A DNA stretch of 64,000 bases. It comes from Bacillus thuringiensis (GTDB taxonomy: Bacteria; Bacillota; Bacilli; Bacillales; Bacillaceae_G). This document shows, piece by piece, positions 32,984-41,997 of the stretch (its first letter is position 1; the number at the start of each line of letters is the position of its first letter). Location: contig NZ_JACYOF010000014.1 in the NCBI RefSeq assembly GCF_014932895.1, forward strand, positions 1 through 64,000, in the 5' to 3' direction. Under the pieces are notes generated by a model that saw only the letters and a list, made by a program, of their open reading frames with translations, did not search any database and had not been told where the DNA came from. The position numbers and the translations under genes are program-made.

Positions 32984-33580
32984 TTAATTTGTTTTCTGCT
33001 CTTTAATAGACTTCACTAATTTAATCATCTCTGCTCGTATATCTTTTCTTTTAACATTTAATTTTTCCGCAATTTTCTTAATGCCCATTCCATCTTTTTT
33101 CATTTTTAGTACATCATCAAGAGGGGTATTACTTTTTTGAGCGATGATTGTTAATACCGTGAGCTGACGTAAGCCGATGTTATACTCCTTCATTTTTTGT
33201 TTTAGTCCATCTGGTGTGGATTGTTGTATATTTGCTAATTCTTGTAGTAGTGCTTTTTTCGTCTCTTTATTCATATGATGCTTTTTCAATTTACTTGGAT
33301 CTACACCGAAATGTTGTGCGGTTTTCTCCCAAGATTTATTTTGCTTATAGTAAGCTAAAACGTCCTTAATTTCTTTTTTGCTGATTCTTGCAATATGGGC
33401 AGCTTTCCAAATTTCATGTTTGTTATAGCCGAGTTTTTCGAGTGACTGCATTTCTTCTTCTGAGATTGGCTTATGATGGTGCATCGTTACTTCTTTTGGC
33501 GCAGCAGCGGAAGCAGGGAAGACTGTTGCCCCGCATAATAATGCTGCCATAGTCATACTTACTGCGATTTTTTTGTACAT
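32984..33580 (-). CDS. Secreted helical protein of unknown function
   Basis: The 198-residue precursor has a signal peptide (MYKKIAVSMTMAALLCGATV, cleavage near ASAA). The mature part is basic and helical, with three or four repeated HTH-like segments (LGYNKHEIWKAAHIARIS, then NKSWEKTAQHFGVDPSKLKK and GMGIKKIAEKLNVKRKDI). The repeats look like tandem small helical hairpins, though secretion argues against DNA binding. ATG 33580 follows AGGAGGAG. I do not recognise the family. Confidence 0.82.
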   Translation of the reverse strand: MYKKIAVSMTMAALLCGATVFPASAAAPKEVTMHHHKPISEEEMQSLEKLGYNKHEIWKAAHIARISKKEIKDVLAYYKQNKSWEKTAQHFGVDPSKLKKHHMNKETKKALLQELANIQQSTPDGLKQKMKEYNIGLRQLTVLTIIAQKSNTPLDDVLKMKKDGMGIKKIAEKLNVKRKDIRAEMIKLVKSIKEQKTN

Positions 33581-33812
33581 ATAAACTCCTCCTAGATGGA
33601 TAATGTGGAAAACTTTACACATATCATTTCCATAAAATGTGAAATACTTGTGAACAAGTTAAGTTTTTTTATTCACAGCATGAAATGATGTTTTTGGAAG
33701 TTTTCCAACATAAAACATTGATTAATAGTAAAAAACTAAGGTATAATCGAAATTGAAAATCAATATCAATAATAAACTTATACATATAGATGAGAATAAG
33801 GGAGAGAAAAAT

Positions 33813-34373
33813 ATGACGACATATACTTCCATCGCAAATGTGATTAAAGAAAGACGTTCTGTTCGTACATTTACAGATAAAGCAGTAGAAAAAGAGCTAT
33901 TAATTGAACTATTAAACGACGCAACATGGGCACCAAATCATAAACATCGTGAGCCATGGAATTGTAAATTATACATTGGAGAAGGCCGTCAGAAATTAGT
34001 AGGCGCAGTATTAAACTCTTTCACAGAAGAAGAAAGAGCGAAACGCGGTAAAATTTTGTCTGACCGTTTCTTAAGCACACCTGCACAAATCGTTGTTTAC
34101 ATTGATGAAGATCCACGTCAAATTCAACGTGACGAAGATTATGCTGCAACATGTGCATTTATGCAAAACTTCCAATTGCTTGCTTGGGAACACGGCCTAG
34201 GAAGTGTTTGGAAATCAGGTGGATTAAACTACAATCCACTATTTATAGAAGGAATCGGTTTAACAAGAGGCCAACGCATCGTTGGAATTCTTCACCTCGG
34301 CTATTTCGATAAAGCACCAGAAGGAAAAGCTCGTACACCGATTACGGAGAAGATGGAGATTATTGAAGGTTAA
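33813..34373 (+). CDS. Nitroreductase family protein
   Basis: The 186-residue flavoprotein has the N-terminal FMN site RRSVRTFTDKAV, the AxWAPNHKHREPW region and the C-terminal GILHLGY block. It is of the YdjA/TdsD-like minimal nitroreductase type and should use FMN and NAD(P)H. The substrate is unknown. ATG 33813 follows AAGGGAGAG; an in-frame TTG at 33753 is less likely. Confidence 0.92.
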   Translation: MTTYTSIANVIKERRSVRTFTDKAVEKELLIELLNDATWAPNHKHREPWNCKLYIGEGRQKLVGAVLNSFTEEERAKRGKILSDRFLSTPAQIVVYIDEDPRQIQRDEDYAATCAFMQNFQLLAWEHGLGSVWKSGGLNYNPLFIEGIGLTRGQRIVGILHLGYFDKAPEGKARTPITEKMEIIEG

Positions 34374-34374
34374 G

Positions 34375-34410
34375 AAAAAGGCATTCTCGTTTTTACGGGG
34401 GTGTCTTTTT
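34375..34410 (+). terminator. Terminator of the nitroreductase gene
   Basis: AAAAAGGCATTCTCG pairs with CGGGGGTGTCTTTTT through several G-T pairs. Confidence 0.72.
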
Positions 34411-34486
34411 ATTATGCAATCAATCCTCATGAAAGCTTGTTTTCGTTCATACACTTTCTTAAGGGAAAGTGTAAGGAGGGAAAATA

Positions 34487-35905
34487 ATGAGAGCAAGTGA
34501 CGATAAAGCACTGCAATATGCGATTGCGGAAATTACGGAAATTGCGACTGGATTTGGGCTTGATTTTTATCCGATGCGTTATGAAATCTGTCCAGCGGAA
34601 ATTATTTATACATTTGGTGCCTATGGGATGCCGACGAGGTTTTCACATTGGAGCTTTGGAAAGCAATTTTTCAGAATGAAATTACAATACGATTTAGGAC
34701 TTAGTAAAATATATGAACTCGTTATTAACTCAGATCCATGTTACGCCTTTTTATTAGATACGAACGCTTTAATTCAAAATAAACTAATCGTTGCGCACGT
34801 TTTAGCGCACTGTGACTTCTTCAAAAATAATATTCGTTTTTCAAATACGAAGCGAGATATGGTAGAGAGTATGGCGGCAACGGCGGATCGTGTGAAAGCA
34901 TATGAGCATAAGTACGGAAAAGAAGAGGTAGAAACGTTTTTAGATGCGGTGCTCGCCATTCAAGAACATATTGATCCATCTCTTATGCGTCCAAAACTCG
35001 CGTGGAGTATTGATGATTTAGAAGAGGAAGAGGTTGAAAAGAAAAAAGCATCACAATACGATGATTTATGGAATTTAGATAACCGAAATAAAAAGCAAGG
35101 GCGCTCTAATATACGCAAAAAGAAGAAAATTCCGCCGCAACCAGAGAAAGATTTACTCCTCTTTATTGAAGAATATAGCCGTGAGCTAGAAGATTGGCAG
35201 CGAGACATTTTAACGATGATGCGTGAGGAAATGTTATATTTCTGGCCACAGCTTGAAACGAAAATCATGAACGAAGGCTGGGCGTCCTTCTGGCACCAAC
35301 GCATACTTCGTGAAATGGACTTAACATCTGATGAAGCAATCGAATTTGCGAAATTAAATGCGGGCGTAGTTCAGCCGTCAAAAACAAGCATTAACCCATA
35401 CTACCTCGGTATTAAAATGTTTGAGGATATTGAAGAGCGCTACAACAACCCGACAGAAGAAATGAAACGCCGCGGTGTGAAGCCAGGATCTGGCCGTGAC
35501 AAAATCTTTGAAGTACGGGAAATTGAATGGGACGTATCATTCCTAAGAAATTATTTAAACAAAGAACTCGTCATGCGAGAAGATATGTACTTATTCCAGC
35601 GCCAAGGAAAGGAATATAAAGTCATAGATAAAGAGTGGGAACATGTACGTGATCAGCTCGTAAATATGCGGACAAATGGAGGTTTCCCGTACTTAGTAGT
35701 AGAAGATGGAGACTACTTAAAGAACGGGGAATTGTACATTAAACATAGTTACGAAGGAATCGAACTCGATTTAAAATACTTAGAAAAGGTATTGCCGTAT
35801 CTTCATCAGTTATGGGGAAGAACAGTGCATATGGAGTCCATTGTGGAAAGTAAGGGTGTTGTGTTCTCTTATGATGGGAAGATGGTGCATCGGAAGTATG
35901 TATGA
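34487..35905 (+). CDS. spoVR: SpoVR family protein
   Basis: The 472-residue protein matches SpoVR over its length: [44 protein letters not shown] and the later [15 protein letters not shown]. In B. subtilis spoVR is SigE-dependent and affects spore cortex formation. The biochemical activity is not established. ATG 34487 follows AAGGAGGGAAAAT. Confidence 0.96.
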   Translation: MRASDDKALQYAIAEITEIATGFGLDFYPMRYEICPAEIIYTFGAYGMPTRFSHWSFGKQFFRMKLQYDLGLSKIYELVINSDPCYAFLLDTNALIQNKLIVAHVLAHCDFFKNNIRFSNTKRDMVESMAATADRVKAYEHKYGKEEVETFLDAVLAIQEHIDPSLMRPKLAWSIDDLEEEEVEKKKASQYDDLWNLDNRNKKQGRSNIRKKKKIPPQPEKDLLLFIEEYSRELEDWQRDILTMMREEMLYFWPQLETKIMNEGWASFWHQRILREMDLTSDEAIEFAKLNAGVVQPSKTSINPYYLGIKMFEDIEERYNNPTEEMKRRGVKPGSGRDKIFEVREIEWDVSFLRNYLNKELVMREDMYLFQRQGKEYKVIDKEWEHVRDQLVNMRTNGGFPYLVVEDGDYLKNGELYIKHSYEGIELDLKYLEKVLPYLHQLWGRTVHMESIVESKGVVFSYDGKMVHRKYV

Positions 35906-35911
35906 TGTAAT

Positions 35912-35949
35912 AAAAAGAACGGACACAGAATTTCTTGTCCGTTCTTTTT
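35912..35949 (+). terminator. Terminator of spoVR
   Basis: AAAAAGAACGGACA pairs with TGTCCGTTCTTTTT. Confidence 0.92.
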
Positions 35950-36016
35950 ATTTGGAAAATGGTAAATATGCTATCCTTGAAGAGAGGGAGTTACATAGAG
36001 AAATGGAGCGATTCAA

Positions 36017-37294
36017 ATGAGCACAATAGGGGTATGTAGGGTGGATATTACGCCGCCTTTAGGTATTGATTTTATCGGATATCATAGAGAAACAGGGATT
36101 AATCATATTGAAGAGCGTATTTACGGGACAATCTTTGTATTTGAAATAGATGAAGTGAAGACGGTGTTTATAAGCATTGATAATATTGGGATGTTAGTAG
36201 AAGATACGAATATTATTCGTGAACGAGTAGCGAGTAGGCTCCATGTACCATTCGAGCGAATAACAGTTGTTTATACACATACACACTCTGGTCCGGAAAC
36301 GGTCGGTGATCATCCTTTAATACAGTCGTATAAAACGATTTTATTAAATAATGTAGTGCAGGGTGCTGTTACTGCGAATAACAACATGATGCCATGTGAA
36401 GTTGGATGGGGTGTTACGACAGGTGATATTGGAGTAAATCGAAGAGAGAGAACATCTGATGGAAAAGCGAAGATGGGAACGAATATAGAGGGTGTTGTAG
36501 ATAACCGAATTGGTATGTTAGCAATAAGAGATGCTGAAACGAAGGAGCTATCTGGGATTGTAGTATTTTGTACGGCGCATCCGAATGTTTTAAAAGGTGA
36601 TAGTGATGTATTATCAGCGGATTATCCTGGAATGACGAGAGAGATTCTTGAGAAAATCGTAAACTGCCCTGTTATTATTGTTCAAGGGGCTGCTGGAAAT
36701 GTGAATGCGAAATATCGAGGTTCAAGGGAAGCATTAAAACAAATGGCTTACATACTTAGTGGACATGTATTAACGATGTTACCAACAGTTATATATGGTC
36801 CAATTTTAAATTTAAGAACGATTTCGGGTACGATGCAAATGAAATTGAAGGATATTCCTGAAATTGACGAAATACGAAGAATGGCTCGATTAGCTGAAAA
36901 GCAGTGGGGTGTGAATACGGATGAATGGCTTACTATCGTTTTAGAGAAATATAAGCAAAATATGCGACAGTTAAGTACCGATTTAGAAGTTCAATTGTTT
37001 CAACTTAATAATGGGATGTTCTCTGGTATACCGATGGAACCTTTTTCAGAAACTGCTTTAGAAATGAAAGAGATTCTTCAAAATGAACTAGCTTTCTTTG
37101 GTGGATATACGAATGGATATATTGGTTATTTACCGACAAAAGACGAGTATGCATATGGTGGATATGAAGTAGAGTTGAACCCTATTGTGTATGGGCCAGC
37201 TACGAATTTATTGATGCCACCTGAGGAGAACGCGGCAGATTTAATTGTGCAGAAAGTTATAGAACTATATGTAAAAGAACTTGGAGATATCTAG
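36017..37294 (+). CDS. Neutral/alkaline ceramidase-like hydrolase
   Basis: The 425-residue protein matches the N-terminal catalytic domain of neutral/alkaline non-lysosomal ceramidases: the start VDITPPLG, the metal-binding THTHSGPE, and VVFCTAHPNVL then QGAAGNVNAK. No signal peptide is present, and the C-terminal domain of true ceramidases is missing. So the activity may be on another amide or ester, and cytoplasmic location is likely. ATG 36017 follows TGGAGCG. It stands alone before the sulfur cluster. Confidence 0.88.
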   Translation: MSTIGVCRVDITPPLGIDFIGYHRETGINHIEERIYGTIFVFEIDEVKTVFISIDNIGMLVEDTNIIRERVASRLHVPFERITVVYTHTHSGPETVGDHPLIQSYKTILLNNVVQGAVTANNNMMPCEVGWGVTTGDIGVNRRERTSDGKAKMGTNIEGVVDNRIGMLAIRDAETKELSGIVVFCTAHPNVLKGDSDVLSADYPGMTREILEKIVNCPVIIVQGAAGNVNAKYRGSREALKQMAYILSGHVLTMLPTVIYGPILNLRTISGTMQMKLKDIPEIDEIRRMARLAEKQWGVNTDEWLTIVLEKYKQNMRQLSTDLEVQLFQLNNGMFSGIPMEPFSETALEMKEILQNELAFFGGYTNGYIGYLPTKDEYAYGGYEVELNPIVYGPATNLLMPPEENAADLIVQKVIELYVKELGDI

Positions 37295-37335
37295 GTTCTT
37301 TTTTGTTTCGAATTTGTGAACGGAAGATATATATA

Positions 37336-37364
37336 TTGAAAATAATTTTTGTATATTTTATTAT
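37336..37364 (+). promoter_or_regulatory. Promoter of the CoA-disulfide reductase gene
   Basis: TTGAAA (37336-37341), a 17-bp spacer and TATTAT (37359-37364). The CstR-like palindrome begins at the next base. Confidence 0.72.
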
Positions 37365-37380
37365 ATACCCATACGGGTAT
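37365..37380. promoter_or_regulatory. CstR/CsoR-type operator 1
   Basis: ATACCC-ATAC-GGGTAT lies directly after the -10 box of the gene at 37433, over the expected transcription start. Its arms are the same as at 39286. Confidence 0.82.
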
Positions 37381-37432
37381 AAGTTATTTGTATAGATATA
37401 TGAGAATAATAAACAACATGGAGGTTTGAAAT

Positions 37433-39097
37433 ATGTCTAGAAAAATCGTTGTAGTAGGTGGAGTTGCTGGTGGAGCATCAGTAGCTGCAAGACTTCGTCG
37501 TTTAAGTGAAGAAGATGAAATTATTATGGTTGAGCGCGGTGAATATATTTCATTTGCAAATTGTGGATTACCATACTATATTGGCGGTGTAATTACAGAA
37601 AGACAAAAATTATTAGTGCAGACAGTTGAAAAGATGTCAAAGCGCTTTAATTTAGATATACGTGTATTAAGTGAAGTGGTAAAGATTAATAAAGAAGAGA
37701 AAACAATTACTATAAAGAATGTAACTACAAATGAAACATATAACGAGGAATATGATGTTTTAATTCTTTCCCCAGGGGCGAAACCAATTGTTCCACCTAT
37801 TCCGGGTATTGAAGAAGCAAAGGCTTTGTTTACATTACGAAATGTACCTGATACAGATCGTATTAAAGCGTATATGGATGAGAAGAAACCACGTCATGCG
37901 ACTGTTATTGGTGGCGGATTTATTGGAGTGGAAATGGTGGAAAACTTAAGAGAACGAGGAATTGATGTTACCCTTGTAGAGATGGCAAATCAAGTGATGC
38001 CACCGATCGATTATGAAATGGCGGCATATGTACATGAGCATATGAAAAATCACAATGTTGAGCTTGTTTTTGAAGATGGTGTAGATGCATTAGAAGAGGA
38101 CGGGACTGTTGTACGTTTAAAAAGTGGTTCAGTAATAAAGACAGATATGATTATTTTAGCAATTGGTGTACAACCAGAGAGTAGTTTAGCGAAGGATGCA
38201 GGATTAGAACTAGGAGTTAGAGGAACGATAAAAGTAAATGAGAAATTTCAAACATCGGACCCACATATATATGCAATTGGTGATGCGATTGAAGTGAAAG
38301 ATTTTGTTACAGAAACAGAAACAATGATTCCTTTAGCGTGGCCGGCTAATCGTCAAGGTCGCATGTTAGCAGATATTATTCATGGTCATACAGATTCTTT
38401 ATATAAAGGTACGATGGGAACTTCTGTGGCTAAAGTTTTTGATTTAACAGTTGCTTCGACGGGAGTAAATGAGAAAATATTAAAACGATTAAATATACCA
38501 TATGAGGTAGTGCATGTACAGGCAAATTCTCATGCTGGGTACTATCCCAATGCTACGCCAGTGCTAATAAAATTAATTTTTAATAAAGAAAGTGGGAAGA
38601 TTTATGGGTCACAGGCTTTAGGACGTGACGGGGTAGATAAGCGTATCGATGTTATCGCAACAGCAATGAAGGCAAATTTAACTGTAATCGATTTACCAGA
38701 TTTAGAATTATCATATGCCCCACCATATTCTTCTGCAAAAGACCCAGTAAACATGGTAGGGTATGCGGCAAGTAATATAGTAGATGGTTTTGTGGACACG
38801 GTACAATGGCATGAAATAGATCGTATTGTTGAAAATGGTGGATATCTTATTGATGTTCGAGAGCCTAATGAACTAAAACAGGGAATGATTAAAGGCTCTA
38901 TTAATATTCCGTTAGATGAATTACGTGATCGTTTGGATGAAGTGCCAGTTGCCAAAGAAGTATATATTACTTGTCAACTTGGTATGAGGGGGTATGTTGC
39001 AGCGCGCATGTTAATGGAAAAAGGATATAAGGTAAAGAATGTAGATGGTGGCTTTAAACTATACGGGACAGTATTACCAGACCGTATTGTATATTGA
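37433..39097 (+). CDS. cdr: CoA-disulfide reductase with C-terminal rhodanese domain (CoADR-RHD)
   Basis: The 554-residue fusion has a pyridine nucleotide-disulfide reductase part with the FAD motif GGVAGGASVAARLRR and the single active cysteine C44 in SFANCGLPYY. The NADH site is GGGFIGVEMVE. A rhodanese domain with C514 (TCQLGMRG) completes it. Such fusions reduce CoA disulfide and CoA persulfide, linking low-molecular-weight thiols to persulfide removal. It is under operator 1 and forms its own unit ahead of the repressor gene. Confidence 0.95.
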   Translation: MSRKIVVVGGVAGGASVAARLRRLSEEDEIIMVERGEYISFANCGLPYYIGGVITERQKLLVQTVEKMSKRFNLDIRVLSEVVKINKEEKTITIKNVTTNETYNEEYDVLILSPGAKPIVPPIPGIEEAKALFTLRNVPDTDRIKAYMDEKKPRHATVIGGGFIGVEMVENLRERGIDVTLVEMANQVMPPIDYEMAAYVHEHMKNHNVELVFEDGVDALEEDGTVVRLKSGSVIKTDMIILAIGVQPESSLAKDAGLELGVRGTIKVNEKFQTSDPHIYAIGDAIEVKDFVTETETMIPLAWPANRQGRMLADIIHGHTDSLYKGTMGTSVAKVFDLTVASTGVNEKILKRLNIPYEVVHVQANSHAGYYPNATPVLIKLIFNKESGKIYGSQALGRDGVDKRIDVIATAMKANLTVIDLPDLELSYAPPYSSAKDPVNMVGYAASNIVDGFVDTVQWHEIDRIVENGGYLIDVREPNELKQGMIKGSINIPLDELRDRLDEVPVAKEVYITCQLGMRGYVAARMLMEKGYKVKNVDGGFKLYGTVLPDRIVY

Positions 39098-39100
39098 AGT

Positions 39101-39213
39101 TTATCCCGCTATTTGTGGGCAGTAAGACTCCCACCTCAAAAATCGGCTGTAAAGCAAAGGAGTTAGGTGGGAGATTGCTGCTCGTAAAATTCAGGTTCGT
39201 ATAGGCTACAAAA
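39101..39213 (+). repeat. bcr1-like repeat, copy 1 (degenerate)
   Basis: It starts TTATCCCGCTATTTGTGGGC and contains the inverted arms CTCCCACCT and AGGTGGGAG. The right part has diverged. The copies at 44422 and 49676 share the same plan. Confidence 0.75.
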
Positions 39214-39277
39214 AGTAAGAATAGAATTTTCACGGTATGCTTTTTTCACATTTATGTTAAAAAATTTAAATAAGGGG

Positions 39278-39306
39278 TTTACAGGATACCCTATAGGGTA
39301 TAATAT
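39278..39306 (+). promoter_or_regulatory. Promoter of the CstR-like repressor gene
   Basis: TTTACA (39278-39283), a 17-bp spacer and TAATAT (39301-39306). Operator 2 fills the spacer. Confidence 0.72.
39286..39301. promoter_or_regulatory. CstR/CsoR-type operator 2
   Basis: ATACCCTATAGGGTAT is a perfect 16-bp palindrome between the -35 and -10 boxes of the repressor gene, indicating autoregulation. Confidence 0.88.
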
Positions 39307-39356
39307 ATTGTTATAAGATATAAATAGTGACATAATGGTAATGAGGTGATTATAGA

Positions 39357-39620
39357 ATGGAATACAATCAAGATATGAAAAATAGATTAAAACGTATTGA
39401 AGGTCAAGTTCGTGGCGTGCTTCGTATGATGGAAGAAGGAAAAGATTGCCGAGAGGTTATTACACAGTTAACGGCATCTCGTTCTGCACTAGATCGTACA
39501 ATTGGATTAGTTGTTGGAACAAATTTAGAGCAATGTTTACGTGAACAGTTTGAAAGTGGCAATGGTTCAAATGAAGAGATAATTAAAGAAGCTGTTCAAT
39601 TGCTTGTAAAAAGCCGATAA
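39357..39620 (+). CDS. cstR: CsoR-family persulfide-sensing repressor (CstR-like)
   Basis: The 87-residue all-helical protein has the CsoR-family start NRLKRIEGQVRGVLRMMEEG. Its two cysteines are C31 (KDCREV) and C60 (LEQCLRE), the positions used by CstR to form di- and trisulfide bridges with reactive sulfur. The histidine needed for copper binding in CsoR is replaced (GTNLEQC), which argues against a copper sensor. Neighbours are all sulfur-transfer genes, and ATACCC/GGGTAT operators sit on its own and nearby promoters. It corresponds to YrkD of the B. subtilis yrkDEFHIJ region. Confidence 0.92.
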   Translation: MEYNQDMKNRLKRIEGQVRGVLRMMEEGKDCREVITQLTASRSALDRTIGLVVGTNLEQCLREQFESGNGSNEEIIKEAVQLLVKSR

Positions 39621-39649
39621 TCTGTCAAACATAAGTGTTGACAGATTTT
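39619..39649 (+). terminator. Hairpin after cstR that contains the next -35 box
   Basis: AATCTGTCAA (39619-39628) pairs perfectly with TTGACAGATT (39638-39647), then TTC. The 3' arm holds TTGACA of the following promoter. The T run is short. Confidence 0.6.
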
Positions 39650-39666
39650 CAAAAACGTTTTAATAT
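39638..39666 (+). promoter_or_regulatory. Promoter of the TusA-rhodanese unit
   Basis: TTGACA (39638-39643), a 17-bp spacer and TAATAT (39661-39666), close to SigA consensus. Operator 3 overlaps the -10 box. Confidence 0.8.
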
Positions 39667-39680
39667 ACCCCTACAGGTAT
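39665..39680. promoter_or_regulatory. CstR/CsoR-type operator 3
   Basis: ATACCCCTACAGGTAT overlaps the -10 box of the promoter at 39638 and resembles operators 1 and 2. Confidence 0.8.
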
Positions 39681-39708
39681 ATGTATATAAATTGCGGAGG
39701 AATCGATT

Positions 39709-40278
39709 ATGAGTATAAAAGTGGATATGAGTTTAGATTGTAAAGGTTTGGCTTGTCCGATGCCTATTGTAAAGACGAAGAAGGCGATGGAGGCACTACA
39801 ATCTGGGCAAGTGATTGAAATAGAAGCAACAGATAAAGGATCTACAGTAGATTTACAAAGTTGGGCCAATAATGTTGGTCATCAATATATAGGTACAAAG
39901 CAAGAAGGAGATACTTTAAAACATTATGTAAGAAAAGCGAGTGCGCAAGAAATAAACGAATTAGTAAAATACGCTCATACAGTAACAAATGAGGAATTAC
40001 AAGAAAAGTTACTAGCTGGCGAAGAATGCATCGTTTTAGATGTAAGGGAAGAAGCTGAATATACATTTGGACACATCCCATCTGCAATTTCAATTCCGTT
40101 AGGTGAGTTAGAAGAAAAACAAAGTGTGTTAAGTCAAACAAAACCAATATATGTTGTTTGTCGGACAGGGAATCGCAGTGATCTTGCTTGTCAACTATTG
40201 GAGAAGCAAGGGTTTAACAATGTTAATAATGTTATTCCTGGCATGTTGCATTGGAATGGAAAGATAGAAAAAAGATAA
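39709..40278 (+). CDS. TusA-rhodanese fusion sulfurtransferase (YrkF-like)
   Basis: The 189-residue protein has an N-terminal TusA domain (about 1-76) with the sulfur-carrier cysteine C16 in CKGLACPMP and a rhodanese domain (about 90-189) with the active C151 in VVCRTGNRSD. It can take persulfide sulfur and pass it between domains. The ATG at 39709 follows GCGGAGGAATCG. It is the first gene of the unit behind operator 3. Confidence 0.93.
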   Translation: MSIKVDMSLDCKGLACPMPIVKTKKAMEALQSGQVIEIEATDKGSTVDLQSWANNVGHQYIGTKQEGDTLKHYVRKASAQEINELVKYAHTVTNEELQEKLLAGEECIVLDVREEAEYTFGHIPSAISIPLGELEEKQSVLSQTKPIYVVCRTGNRSDLACQLLEKQGFNNVNNVIPGMLHWNGKIEKR

Positions 40279-40300
40279 GGAAAAAATTTTAAATATAAAT

Positions 40301-40316
40301 ATACCACTGGGGGTAA
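40301..40316. promoter_or_regulatory. Possible CstR-type half operator over a ribosome site
   Basis: ATACCACTGGGGGTAA resembles the operators imperfectly. Its GGGGG also serves as ribosome site for ATG 40321, so the similarity could be chance. Confidence 0.35.
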
Positions 40317-40320
40317 TGGA

Positions 40321-41451
40321 ATGAAGGTTAAACATTTAGAAGCAAAAGATGTTGCAGAAAAGGTTATGTTTGAGGAGTTATTTATTTTAGATGTACGTAA
40401 TAAAGCGGATTATGAAGATTGGAAAATTGAAGGGAAAGAAGTTACTTCAATAAATGTGCCGTACTTTGATTTATTAGAGGGGGTAGATCATATTGTAAGT
40501 GAATTACCTAAAGATAAAGATGTTTTAGTAGTATGTGCGAAAGAAGGGTCTTCTATATTTGTGGCAGAGCAATTAACAGAGGTTGGATTAGAAAATGTTT
40601 ATTATTTAGCTGGTGGTATGAAGGCGTGGAGTGAATATGTAAAGCCGATAAAAGTTGGGGATTTAAAAGATGGTGGAAGTATGTATCAGTTTAATCGTCT
40701 TGGAAAAGGTTGCTTATCATATATGGTTATTTCTAAAGGAGAAGCAGCTGTTATTGATGCAGTACGAACAGTTGAGGCATATGAGGAATTTGCAAAAGAA
40801 CAAGGTGCTGTCATTACAAATGTAATGGATACGCATTTGCATGCCGATCATATTTCAGGAGGTCGTAAGTTAGCTGAGAAAGTAAATGGGACGTATTGGC
40901 TACCGCCGAAAGATGCGGAAGAAGTTGTATTTTCTTACGAGCCACTTGTAGAAGGTGCTGTAATTACTGTTGGGGAAACAAAGATTGATATTGAAGCAAT
41001 CTATTCGCCGGGACATACAATTGGTAGTACTTCATTTATTGTAGATGATGAGTATTTATTATCAGGGGACATTTTATTCGTAGATTCGATTGGGCGTCCG
41101 GATCTTGCTGGGAAAGCTGAAGATTGGGTAAGTGATTTACGTAATACTTTGTATAGTCGATATAAAGAACTATCTCAAAATTTAGTTGTGTTGCCGGCTC
41201 ATTATTCAAAAATAAGTGAAATGAACGAGAGTGGTATTGTTAGCGCAAAATTAAAAGATTTATTTGAGTATAATGCAGGATTAAATATTGAGGATGAGGG
41301 AGAGTTTCGTAAAGTTGTAACAGAGAATTTACCACCTCAACCGAATGCATATCAAGAAATTCGTCAAACAAATATGGGACAATTGAACCCAAGTCAAGAA
41401 GAAGAGCGTGAAATGGAGATTGGTCCAAACCGTTGTGCAGTTCATGATTAA
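40321..41451 (+). CDS. Rhodanese-persulfide dioxygenase fusion (YrkH-like)
   Basis: The 376-residue protein starts with a rhodanese domain (1-110, active C72 in VVCAKEGSS). A metallo-beta-lactamase fold of the ETHE1/persulfide dioxygenase type follows. Its iron ligands lie in [10 protein letters not shown] (H172, H174, D176, H177), GHT (H232) and GD (D250). It should oxidise glutathione-like or bacillithiol persulfide to sulfite plus thiol. The domain order is the reverse of S. aureus CstB. The sulfite made may be exported by the TauE-like protein at 43624. Confidence 0.93.
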   Translation: MKVKHLEAKDVAEKVMFEELFILDVRNKADYEDWKIEGKEVTSINVPYFDLLEGVDHIVSELPKDKDVLVVCAKEGSSIFVAEQLTEVGLENVYYLAGGMKAWSEYVKPIKVGDLKDGGSMYQFNRLGKGCLSYMVISKGEAAVIDAVRTVEAYEEFAKEQGAVITNVMDTHLHADHISGGRKLAEKVNGTYWLPPKDAEEVVFSYEPLVEGAVITVGETKIDIEAIYSPGHTIGSTSFIVDDEYLLSGDILFVDSIGRPDLAGKAEDWVSDLRNTLYSRYKELSQNLVVLPAHYSKISEMNESGIVSAKLKDLFEYNAGLNIEDEGEFRKVVTENLPPQPNAYQEIRQTNMGQLNPSQEEEREMEIGPNRCAVHD

Positions 41452-41489
41452 TTCGATTTCAAATGAAATAAAAATTGGAGGTATATAAG

Positions 41490-41717
41490 ATGAATGCAAA
41501 GCAAGTATTAGATGTAAAAGGATTAGCATGTCCCATGCCAATTGTAAAAACAAAAAAGGCGATGGAAGCATTACAATCAGGCGACGTGTTAGAAGTACAC
41601 TTAACAGATAAAGGTGCGATTAAAGATATTCCAGCATGGTCAAAAACAGGTGGGCATGAAGTGTTAAAGCATACAGAAGAAGAAGGCGAATTAAAGTTCT
41701 GGATTAAGAAGGCTTAA
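41490..41717 (+). CDS. TusA-like sulfur carrier, copy 1
   Basis: The 75-residue single TusA domain has the carrier cysteine in VKGLACPMPIV. The ATG follows TTGGAGG, which excludes the longer TTG frame at 41475. It is nearly identical to the next gene; protein changes include N2K, Q5E, D32E, and K53Q/T54K. It should carry sulfur between the rhodaneses of this cluster. Confidence 0.92.
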   Translation: MNAKQVLDVKGLACPMPIVKTKKAMEALQSGDVLEVHLTDKGAIKDIPAWSKTGGHEVLKHTEEEGELKFWIKKA

Positions 41718-41741
41718 TGATAAAAATTGGAGGTATATAAG

Positions 41742-41969
41742 ATGAAGGCGAAAGAAGTATTAGACGTAAAAGGATTAGCATGTCCCATGCCAATTGTAAA
41801 AACAAAGAAGGCAATGGAAGCATTACAATCAGGCGAAGTGCTAGAAGTACACTTAACAGATAAAGGTGCGATTAAAGATATCCCAGCATGGTCACAAAAA
41901 GGCGGTCATGAAGTATTAAAACATACAGAAGAAGAAGGCGAATTAAAGTTCTGGATTAAGAAAGCATAG
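41742..41969 (+). CDS. TusA-like sulfur carrier, copy 2
   Basis: The 75-residue protein is a tandem duplicate of the gene at 41490, offset by exactly 252 bp. The leader (AAAAATTGGAGGTATATAAG) is duplicated too. The carrier motif GLACPMP is intact, so both copies are probably functional. Confidence 0.92.
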   Translation: MKAKEVLDVKGLACPMPIVKTKKAMEALQSGEVLEVHLTDKGAIKDIPAWSQKGGHEVLKHTEEEGELKFWIKKA

Positions 41970-41997
41970 TATTTCAATAATAAGAGGATCGTCATAT

